DNA of 64,000 nt. Origin: Brienomyrus brachyistius (Eukaryota > Chordata > Actinopteri > Osteoglossiformes > Mormyridae). The stretch is taken from positions 19,530,349-19,594,348 of the forward strand of contig NC_064551.1 in the NCBI RefSeq assembly GCF_023856365.1. Direction: 5' to 3'. Of the stretch, positions 57,501-64,000 are shown piece by piece (the first letter of the stretch is position 1; each line of letters begins with the position of its first letter). The notes below the pieces were generated by a model, which saw only the letters and a program-made list of their open reading frames with translations, had not been told where the DNA came from and ran no database searches. Made by a program: the position numbers and the translations under genes.

Positions 57501-60500
57501 CTCCCACACGTGGCGGTATTACGGAGCCGCGGCCCCGGGACAGATGGAGGGCCCTCGCTGGCCCCGTGTTTGTGCTTTAATTATATTAGCGCCACGGCTG
57601 CCTGGCTCACCGATGAATGTTTATCTACGGAAAGATCCATTATCATTTAGCCAACACCTGTTCGGGAGAAGGCCGAGGTCAGGGATCAGGCTGTGAGACA
57701 AGCGGGTGGAGTTGCTGCAGCCAGCAGAGGGCGCCCTCTTCTCTGAGGTTGGGGGGGGGGGTCCTCTCTCTGTACTTGCCATGGGTGTGTTTAAGGTGTC
57801 TGCGCAGTTTTCAAATTGGAATAAAAAGTATTAAAATGGGACTGTTAGAGGAAATAATCAGCAAAATAAGTGGCAGATAGGGCGGACTTTAGAGTAAATA
57901 CCAAAAACTAAAAATATTTTTCTCAGATGCAGGTTTCTGTGCTGACTTTGATTTTTAGATGGTGTTTAATGCCTGTACACTGTCAGAGGAAGGGTACAAC
58001 CGTAGTACAGTTTTATTCCCCGAGGTACAGACAATATTAATGTACCCTCAAGATACCTGCAGCTAGGGTCCAACTGGCAGACCCTTGAGGGTGCAGCCCC
58101 AGAGACAAGCAATTGTACCCTTAAAGGTACAGACTGGTACTTTTTGGACAGTGTAGGTTCTTATTCAAAGTCAGTAGCTGAGTGATTGCAAACATTTATT
58201 CTTTATGCTTTTGTATGTGGTTCAGTTTCTGTACTCAGGGGTTAGGGTCATTTGTGGCATTTGCACAATAGGCTGATAAATTGATCTGAAAGGAAACGTG
58301 CCTTCATGATCTCAGCTGGAAGCAGGATTTAAAAGTAACAACAAAGGGAGAAGTAACCCTTAGTAATGGAGGTGCTGGTGAAGTTGTCAGTGAGACATCT
58401 GAAGGGGGTGGAGTGCAGGCATGGTGGGAGCTGTTCCCCCCTCCTCCGTGTGCGGAGTGTCTGTGGCAGAAAGGTCGCGCTCCATACATGTCTCTTTGAA
58501 CATCTAGGGTTGGTGAGTGAGGCGCACAGCCCACAGGCTGCGCTGCCTCTCTCAGCCCTTCCTGCTGCCCCGCTTCGATCTGGGGGGGCAGGTTAGCTGT
58601 GGGCTGTGCTCTTGGGGGAGAGTCAAATAGGAAGTTTAGTGAAAAGGGTTAAATCAGACTGAATGAAATGGATGACAAATTGTAGAATGACTGCTTTAAC
58701 TTTGCTTCAGACTCAGGTTTTCTAGTGTCTGTTTTCACTGGTAAGCAGTTAAAATTGGACTGAATTTGATATCAGTCTTGCTTGTCATTCTCAGCTCCCC
58801 TGGTGTTGATCCACCTTTATTCTTCTGTCGTATTTATTCATGTAGTGCTATTATTGTAATTTCTGTGCTTTTATATGTTTATGTGCTTACCGGCCTGTTC
58901 TTGTGTGAACGGTATTATAAACAGATGATTGCACAAAAATGAAGTGGATGGGTTTGTGTTTTTTTTCCAGCTTCCGTTTTGCTTGCCGGTTCCGACTTGA
59001 ATCTGGGATTTTTTTCCGGTCAGATCAGAACTCGCCCGATGATTGTTGAAGGGCCCTGTTGTCCAGTTACCTACTTTGAGTCGTTTGGGGCCCCAGCATG
59101 ACTGTAGGGCCCCATGGGTGGTTAGGAGAGCTGTAGCTACACACGGGTGAAGGGGAGAAAAAAACCGGCTGTGATTCGGTAACTTCGGCTGTGATTCGGT
59201 AAATTCAGCTGTGATTCGGTAAATTCGGCTGTGATTCGGTAAATTCGGCTGTGTCAGGTACTGCAAGCTTCGGTTATGCTCGTAGGATTTGTCTCTAACC
59301 CTCTGCAGTGTTGTCACTTTACTCATTTTCGTTTTTTTAAGGACCTTAAACGATGTCATTATGAAATTGTCTCATTTGAAGGTAACCCAGATGCCTCGTA
59401 TTGCTGACTCTACATAAATTCTCAGCCGTACGGTCAAGTCTTTACAGCCCGAATGGTTCGTGCGCAGACTTTGCTGATGGCTGTTAAATACAGCTGTACA
59501 AAATGTCCTCATTCTGACAGTTATTATTATTTTTTTTAATGGTTACGTTTACTTGGATGCGCGTAATGGTGAAATATTCATGTGAAAACACTCGGTTTCC
59601 TTTTCAGGTTTTGCTGGTCATGGACAAAAGGACACAGGAGACCTTTATTCTCAAGGTAAGTTTTGTATTTATCGCTATTCTTCTCATCAGTTTAATAATC
59701 AGTTACATTATGAGGACATAATGAGTGATGTATTGTCATTTAGTATGCAGGATGGTGTGCTTTGGTTTTCTCACTCTGCTTGTGGTTTAATAGCGATGTC
59801 TTTGTCCCTGTAAGGTGACAGCCAGCCGCCAGTCAGATGACTTAGTTTGCGAAAGTCCCTGCTAAACACATTGACCCATGTAATTGATTTTAATGGCGGC
59901 TCCGTGGCATCTCCCGAGCGCTGGATGCCAGCCAGATGCCATCATCGTACCCCCCCCCCCCAGGGGACTCCGGGGCCGTTGAGCCGGAGATGAGACCCTC
60001 TGTCTGAAGTAGAGAGTAACAAGAATAGATGAGTTTGCTTGATGAACGGGGGGGCGGGGGGGGGGGGGCGGTCGCGAGGACACGTCTGACCTTTCCGTTC
60101 CCCGTCAGGGCCTGAGGAAAAGCAGCGAATGCGGCTGGAACAAAAAGACCATCATCCCCCGCTGTGTGCCTAACATGGTGCGTCTCCACAAGTCCATCGT
60201 CTCGGAAGACACCGTCTTCCTGGTGCTGCAGCTTGCTGAGGGTAAGTCCTCCACTTCCTCATTGTGAAGCTCTCCCCCCCCCCCACCTTCATTCATCCCT
60301 TTTATCCCACCTCCCCTACCTGGTGCTCTTTACCTTTTATTTTTCCATGTCTTTATTATTCGAGTTTGTTTCTTCCCCCCCTCCGCGCCTCCATTACCCC
60401 GGGGGTCTCAGGTACCACTCCGTCACTGAGGGAGGGGCCGGCGGGGCGGTGAGGAGAAAGGCTAGCGCCGGTGGGCTTTTGTCTGTGCGGGGCTCCGCCG

Positions 60501-63500
60501 CTCCTTCCAGCCACGGCAGCTTTTACCTGGGGGGGGGGGGGGGCGGACTGTCTGCCAGCACGGCCCCGGTTTCTAAGTGTCTCACACTGTTCACCACTTT
60601 TGTCCACCGTTATGGCTCCTCCAGCTCATGGCGGGGGGGCAGGGGGGGGCCGCTGTACGCCTGAAACGCACACTGCGCGTGTGAAGGTTAAAACCCGCGT
60701 GAGCCCCGCACGGGGACGACTCGAGCCGCATCATTTACGTGCGCTAAGTGACAGATAGCTAACCTCCGACTTTTTCTATCATCAGTGACTTCCTCTTGTT
60801 ATTATTCTTGGTTTTTTTCCCTCCGCAATATGAAATTGGACATTTGTGCTCATTCAGATCGCCAACCTCCAGAAAGCCTGCATTTTTTATTTCCGAAACA
60901 TCAACCTGTTCCGCCCAGCTGTTGGCAGATGTGCACAAAACCGATTAACATTTTTCAGATTCTGTCCGACGTTTGAACTGAAACGGAGACTGATGACACC
61001 TGAGACTGAAATGCTCCTGATAACAGAATCCGGATCAATAGTTTTTATAAATTATGAATGTGTTGCCAGACCATATGTTCTTTACATCAACGAACAGCGC
61101 CATGCCGTTGATGCAGAAAGGTCAAATTCGATTTCAAGTTGCGCCATTCGCATCGATACCGTCAGTGAGAAGAAATACAAATAAAATAAGCAATGTAATG
61201 CATTATTAATTAGATGGTGCAGGCGTCAGTCATTAATCTTTCGTTTATGGTTATAGAGCACAATACCGGGCGAATAGCGTTTAGATTTTTGTGTTGTATG
61301 TAGAATCACAGCAGTAGGTTGAAACATCAGAAATAAAATATGGGAATAGAAATGGGTTTTTTTTTTTCTTATAAAGAATTTGCTGTTGGACTTTTTAGTG
61401 TTAAGTAATAAGTTGTTTCTTAGACGTTTAATTGAATATAAATATAACCTGTATGATACCTGCCGCCTGTCTGTTATGCCCTGACCTTCCCTGCATCCCC
61501 CTGGTTTGGCCTGGCTGGCAGTTTGATGAAGGGACTCTTGTTTCACTAGCAGTGTTCGACCAGTGTGATGAATCTGCCTCCATTTCCCGGCACACTAGTG
61601 AGCTGCCTCTGTCTACCGTTGACGACCCAAGCGACCTCACTTTCAGGCCCTTGTCCTCAGCCATGCTACTGGTAGAGAGCTAACTGCCACCCCCGTCACG
61701 CTCCAGCTGCCGGGGTGGGATGGACGCCATCATGGCTCATCTGCCTTGTGTCATTGGCCAACAAGGCTTCCTCGTCGTTGCTAGATTTACTGCTGACCTT
61801 TAGTTCTTCAGCAAACGCTTTTCTGCGTCTCATCCAGGTATTAAACTTGTCGGATCTTGATGCCCCTGGTAACCATATAGCTGGAATTTCCAGGACATTC
61901 CTTTTTGTCTGTGGGTCTTCAGACTTGATCGTTGTAGGATCCGTTCCTCTTATGACCCTTCCCCTTCCTCTTTTACCTTCACCTCTTACAAGCATTTCGG
62001 CCCTCGCTCATGCCCTGGGTCCACCCACAATATGCCCCAAATAAGATGGCTCAGCTAGGTACGTAGCGGAATAATTTCGCCGAAGCATCTCGCTCAAGGG
62101 TACCAAGTCCGTACCTCCCATGGGTCTTGAATCAGCAGCTTTAGGTCCAAGTGCTTAACTGCTATGCTGCACTCATAAGTCCTTGATGGGACGCTGCTGC
62201 CCCTCCTCAGAGTTTATATACCAAGAATACACCACCAGCTGGGGGTGGGTGGGGTTAGGGTTGTAAAATTTTAATGGAAACTATTAGCATCCATCCATTC
62301 GTTTTCAACAACCGCTTATTCAATACAGTTGCAGAGAACCAGAAGCCAAACCCAGGAAACATATGATACGAGGTAGGGAACTCCTCTGCAGGGATGCCAG
62401 TCCATTGCTGGACATCCACAGACATACTCACGGGCGCTATGGGCAATTTTGAGGTCCCCGTTCACCTAGCCAAATTGCGGGATTGTGGGAGGAAACTGGA
62501 GTCCCAAGAGGAAGCCAGGAAGCTCAGGGAGCACATGTGAAGTCCAGAGTGCCACCATGATAAATGTATTATTCAGGCTCTGATGAAGATGTCAGCTGAG
62601 CATGTAAGCAATGCAAGATGATATCGATGCTTTGGCATGGCTGGGGTCGGCTTGCTTTTGGAGAGCCTCAGACACACTCCCATAATTCCTCTGCCAATAG
62701 TGGATATAGCGATATACGAGACACGATATTGGGTTCACGAGAACGAGACGATATTTTAACAATATTTTAAGGAAACCATGAAAGAGGAAATGTATTACTG
62801 GAAAGCAGCGTTTTATTTTATTCATTTGAAAGACAAAAATGCTAAATAATGCAGATGTACGGTGAAATGTGTTAAACAATCACCATCATCATATGCAGTA
62901 AAGAACAGAACAAATATCTAGCACCATAAAATATTTCACTACAAACTCAAATGACATGCTTCTCTCCTATTTGACTTCTCAATTGAACATAAAATAGAAT
63001 ATAAACAAAACAATATAAATAACAAACATAAAACATTTTTTTTAATGTGCAGTGAATTTAAGTAAAGAGCTCTGATGGTGCTGAAAATGGCTCTGCGTAG
63101 CAGTAGCGTTAGCCGCTGTGTACGGTATTATTTTCCAGCAATGCTTACAGATGGTTTGTGTTCTGTCTGTCAGCCTTTCGCCGTTTATACTCAAAATGCT
63201 GCCACGCAAAACGTTTAAAGGTGTCTGAGGCATCTGCTATGGTAAGTTTGTCAGAAGCCGACATTCTTACAGCGGCTGATTTGCAGCGCCTTCGCGAGAC
63301 CGCTTTTCCCTCCGACGAGAAATCTCGCCGTGTTGTAATATCGTGAGATCTCCTTACACCTCTAGTGGATATTCACGTACCTCCTGAGGAATTCTAAGTA
63401 TGTTTCTGAGCTCTGATTTCATCTTGAACCCATCCTGTGGGCCCGTTAACTGACAACTGCTCCCACAGGCATCAGAAGTGCCACCTGCAATGAGACGTTT

Positions 63501-64000
63501 AGGAAGTCTTCCCATTTCAAAAGTGTCGATCCTGCTCTGTGTTGTCCTCCTGTTCGCGTAGATCATCTCCGCACTCCATTGCTTTGCTTTTAGTACATCC
63601 ATTATGCTCATGCCCTACCTTACTTTTGAAGGAGGTGATATTTCTTGTTTAATATATGGCTGGTCTTCATTGCACATCATTTCACTGGCTGGTTACATGT
63701 AGACCTCGTTACTCTCTCCAGCAAGAGTGGGTGACTATGAGAGAATCCTATCTGAACCTCTATGGCTGGCATTCTCCCTCTTTATAAAGTATTGCTTTGT
63801 TGCTACATGCAAACCCAAGGAGATAGGTGGTCAACTCCTTCCAGGAGACTGAAAAGTTACTGAAGGTGTCTGGTGACTAGCTATGAGACCCGTAGCCTGA
63901 AGATTACTAGTTAGAGTCCCAGGGGATTCTGCTGTAGTTACGTGGAGTAGGGTGCTAAACAACAAACAACAACAACGATCTTCACCAGGGTCATGGGATT
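38954..64000 (+). CDS. rps6kc1: Ribosomal protein S6 kinase C1 (PX-MIT-kinase-like), 5' part, runs off window
   Basis: Coding exons 38954-39055, 42919-42954, 45784-45904, 46680-46795, 47376-47469, (49237-49296 optional), 51117-51467, 53121-53224, 54076-54168, 59608-59655 and 60109-60241 join in phase to about 399 residues (419 with the cassette). The protein (RPK118) binds PI3P and sphingosine kinase on endosomes. The PX domain is residues about 8-130 (ARFYTVTDPKRHKKGYTVYK, TVWKRYSDFRKLH, LFPPFAKAKVFGRF). An acidic linker follows, then a MIT domain at about 230-305 (KKDYLERASEQI...DYQAAFSFYRSGVDLLLQG). The first kinase-like segment starts near 325 (FGVLGVIDKVLLVMDKRTQE, FILKGLRKSS) and is broken off at LQLAEG. 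The human protein is about 1066 aa, so the large central region and C-terminal kinase part lie beyond 64000. Introns are long and repeat-rich. Confidence 0.93.
40005..40265 (+). repeat. SINE-like repeat region
   Basis: Contains ggctgtgggtttgaatccca, a B-box-like motif, followed by gatttgatccgatgaccatc further on. In rps6kc1 intron 1. Confidence 0.5.
41125..41330 (+). repeat. tRNA-derived SINE-like repeat, best copy
   Basis: B-box-like ggctcaaatcccag near 41177, the phrase gagcaaggtccttaaccccc, and a tail cgctttggataaaaacatct leading into an AT-rich end. The same three blocks appear at 49665-49845 and, degraded, at 54635-54800. In rps6kc1 intron 1. Confidence 0.7.
42210..42308. repeat. (TG)n-rich tract
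   Basis: TG repeats with scattered substitutions leading into the 32-bp minisatellite. Confidence 0.85.
42309..42436. repeat. 32-bp minisatellite, about 4 copies
   Basis: Units of 32 nt (tgtgtctgtgcccccctgtg plus tgtctgggtatc) start at 42309, 42341, 42373 and 42405. More TG-rich variants continue to about 42590. In rps6kc1 intron 1. Six-frame open reading here is a repeat artefact. Confidence 0.9.
42919..42954 (+). CDS. rps6kc1: rps6kc1 coding exon 2 (PX)
   Basis: 12-codon micro-exon IISRRNPEDVQE, phase 0-0, between ccccacag and gtatat. Human has VVSRRNPEDVQE at the same place. Confidence 0.95.
43835..44075 (+). repeat. C tract and SINE-like repeat
   Basis: A run of C at 43827-43843 is followed by a tRNA-like block with tggttcaagtcctggaaggg near 43990. 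In rps6kc1 intron 2. Confidence 0.5.
44630..45452. mobile_element. Possible hAT-like non-autonomous element, ends unresolved
   Basis: The right end reads ggccgatacaaccagtgcatctctt. Its complement (aagagatgcactggttgtat) resembles hAT-type termini seen in fish repeats, and ggccgat/atcggc blocks occur on both sides of the segment in inverted sense. The left tip and an 8-bp target duplication could not be found. Confidence 0.35.
45709..45736. repeat. Poly-C tract (28 C)
   Basis: Uninterrupted run of 28 C in rps6kc1 intron 2, shortly before exon 3. Confidence 0.97.
45784..45904 (+). CDS. rps6kc1: rps6kc1 coding exon 3 (PX core)
   Basis: ITVWKRYSDFRKLHQDLWQI then HRSLCQQSELFPPFAKAKVF, ending in phase 1. 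RYSDF carries the PX phosphoinositide-binding Arg and Tyr; FPPFAK is the PX proline loop. A 28-base C tract lies about 48 nt upstream of the acceptor. Confidence 0.97.
46309..46484. mobile_element. Short palindromic element (MITE-like), 176 bp
   Basis: The left end ggggtggagccattccagta and the reverse complement of the right end (ggggctattccggaatgcat) share gggg, attcc and aatgcattt in order. The interior is made of repeated ggaattg/caattcc blocks. In rps6kc1 intron 3. Confidence 0.55.
46680..46795 (+). CDS. rps6kc1: rps6kc1 coding exon 4 (PX end)
   Basis: GRFDESVIEERRQCSEDLLQ then FSANIPALYSSQYIEDFFK. Near-identical to human. Donor AAG/GTCTGT is weak at +3. Confidence 0.96.
47376..47469 (+). 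CDS. rps6kc1: rps6kc1 coding exon 5
   Basis: GGEVHDGSELIGPPEPLSDF then LADSLSDCSFE, ending in phase 1. Matches human SSELIGPAEAHSDSL and ECSTE. Confidence 0.93.
49237..49296 (+). CDS. rps6kc1: rps6kc1 candidate 60-nt cassette exon
   Basis: Flanked by ctgtttccag and GAG/GTACGC, phase 1-1, encoding VQKDAGGVDDSTAASHSEYG (20 codons, no stop). Skipping it joins exon 5 directly to exon 7 and gives the sequence seen in human, so inclusion is likely optional or lineage-specific. Confidence 0.55.
49665..49845 (+). repeat. tRNA-derived SINE-like repeat
   Basis: B-box-like tggttcaaatcccgtggcca, then ctgacaaggcccttaatctc and tatcgctttggaaaacagcg. Same block order as the copy at 41125. In rps6kc1 intron 6. 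Confidence 0.65.
50038..50116. repeat. C tract and (CACG)/(CA) tract
   Basis: ccccccccc followed by mixed cacaca/cacgca, in the rps6kc1 intron before exon 7. Confidence 0.85.
51117..51467 (+). CDS. rps6kc1: rps6kc1 coding exon 7 (acidic linker and MIT start)
   Basis: Acceptor ggctctgtcag/GTATCTCC restores phase 1 and gives GISSDSDLISLLLDTDSLAD, as in human (GFSSDSDLVSL). It continues through a Ser/Pro-rich segment to KKDYLERASEQIRLAVQREG and FSFYRSGVDLLLQGVQ, the MIT helices. A second acceptor lies 40 nt upstream. Confidence 0.92.
53121..53224 (+). CDS. rps6kc1: rps6kc1 coding exon 8 (MIT end)
   Basis: GDPSPTRREAVKKKTAEYLM then RAEHLSSRYLRDGSQ. SPTRREAVK.RTAEYLMRAE is the third MIT helix, strongly conserved with human. 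Confidence 0.96.
53695..53860 (+). repeat. SINE-like repeat fragment
   Basis: gcggtagctcagtcagtagc, a tRNA-A-box-like start, then ggataggctcccccctatcg and ggatcaggaaaagctatcag, typical of a diverged retroposon. In rps6kc1 intron 8. Confidence 0.5.
54076..54168 (+). CDS. rps6kc1: rps6kc1 coding exon 9
   Basis: 31 codons, phase 0-0: APGALGSRPTWKQRNPTEEL then KIFGVLGVIDK, entering the kinase-like N-lobe. Human has RSPAEELKAFRVLGVIDK. Confidence 0.95.
54635..54800 (+). repeat. SINE-like repeat fragment
   Basis: Degenerate copy: gattccaatcccagagtcag, cttaggcccttatgtttctc and gcatcgctttggaaaaaagc in the same order as at 41125 and 49665. Confidence 0.6.
56585..56740 (+). repeat. SINE-like repeat fragment
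   Basis: Begins tttagccgacgcctttatcc (complement of the ggataaag tail), then gccttgctgaaggacccagt and gcgatttgaaccagcacctt. Same type as 7233-7357. Confidence 0.6.
57976..58155. mobile_element. Short inverted-repeat element (MITE), 180 bp
   Basis: The left end tacactgtcagaggaagggt and the reverse complement of the right end (tacactgtccaaaaagtacc) share the first nine bases and partial identity beyond. Internal ggtacagac and gtaccctt blocks are also inverted. No coding capacity. In rps6kc1 intron 9. Confidence 0.65.
59167..59253. repeat. 20-bp tandem repeat, 4.4 copies
   Basis: Four copies of ggctgtgattcggtaaattc with one or two differences, then a partial unit. In rps6kc1 intron 9. Confidence 0.92.
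59608..59655 (+). CDS. rps6kc1: rps6kc1 coding exon 10
   Basis: 16-codon exon VLLVMDKRTQETFILK, phase 0-0. The final Lys is at the position of the beta-3 lysine in this kinase-like fold. Confidence 0.95.
60109..60241 (+). CDS. rps6kc1: rps6kc1 coding exon 11, last exon in window
   Basis: GLRKSSECGWNKKTIIPRCV, then PNMVRLHKSIVSEDTVFLVL and QLAEG, ending in phase 1 at G/GTAAGT. The next human exon begins GGKLWSYI; no such exon was found up to 64000. Confidence 0.96.
62285..62560 (-). repeat. Interspersed repeat copy (gtgggaggaaac module)
   Basis: Starts tccatccattcgttttcaac, then gggatgccagtccattgctg, gggcaattttgaggtccccg and gggattgtgggaggaaactg. This is the complement order of the copy at 37385-37725. 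Confidence 0.7.
62699..63372. mobile_element. hAT-like non-autonomous element with target duplication
   Basis: The 9-mer agtggatat occurs at 62699-62707 and again at 63364-63372, consistent with an 8-bp hAT target-site duplication. The right end, read inward, is tagaggtgtaaggagatctc followed by acgatatt. The left end is agcgatatacgagacacgat and lines up with one small gap. The interior (about 650 nt) has no transposase frame. Confidence 0.65.

Larger units (their letters stand above)
60242..64000 (+). other. rps6kc1: rps6kc1 intron 11, open at window end
   Basis: No further rps6kc1 exon was seen. Open frames at 60846-61184, 61432-61683 and 61696-61995 (minus) have no recognised domain. The segment holds an interspersed-repeat copy and a hAT-like element; nothing else was identified. 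Confidence 0.6.

Noticed and set aside
61432..61995. Overlapping frames on both strands in rps6kc1 intron 11
   Set aside because: Considered as the next rps6kc1 exon or a transposase fragment. No match to the expected GGKLWSYI exon or to transposase motifs.

Overview
This window is vertebrate nuclear DNA, most likely from a ray-finned fish. The evidence is split, GT-AG-spliced genes with close vertebrate homologues, many long CA/TG, AT, GATA and poly-C tracts, tRNA-derived SINE-like repeats with pol III B-box-like motifs, and short inverted-repeat elements of types common in fish. The species and the family names of most repeats cannot be fixed by eye. No bacterial features (operons, RBS, CRISPR) are present.

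Three protein-coding genes can be assembled exon by exon, with splice phases that agree throughout. (1) Plus strand, 2854-7599: a complete 6-exon gene for a secreted coiled-coil plus fibrinogen-C-terminal-domain protein of the angiopoietin-like/fibrinogen-like group (428 aa). (2) Minus strand, 33731-10861: a complete 19-coding-exon snx9 (sorting nexin 9; 603 aa; SH3 - low-complexity - PX - BAR). (3) Plus strand, 38954 to beyond the window end: the 5' part of rps6kc1 (PX - MIT - first kinase-like segment), ten exons plus one 60-nt optional exon. The remaining exons must lie past 64000.

Layout: 1-2853 is intergenic with (AT)n and (GATAA)n arrays. The fibrinogen-domain gene follows. 7600-10860 is intergenic and holds two minisatellites. 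It separates the fibrinogen-domain gene and snx9, which converge tail to tail. snx9 fills 10.9-33.7 kb with repeat-rich introns. 33.7-38.95 kb is the head-to-head intergenic region between snx9 and rps6kc1 and contains a possible Gypsy integrase remnant and a SINE-like repeat. rps6kc1 introns fill the rest, with inverted-repeat elements, SINE-like copies, a 32-bp TG-rich minisatellite and a hAT-like element with a 9-nt flanking match.

Functionally, snx9 and rps6kc1 both encode phosphoinositide-binding PX proteins of the endocytic/endosomal system and are divergently arranged here. The fibrinogen-domain gene is an unrelated secreted-protein gene. I found no clearly undescribed system. The most checkable oddities are the linked PX genes, an ATG-TAG start-stop uORF before rps6kc1, an extra in-frame snx9 exon in the adaptor-binding linker, an rps6kc1 cassette exon, and a fibrinogen domain that lacks the usual calcium-site aspartates.
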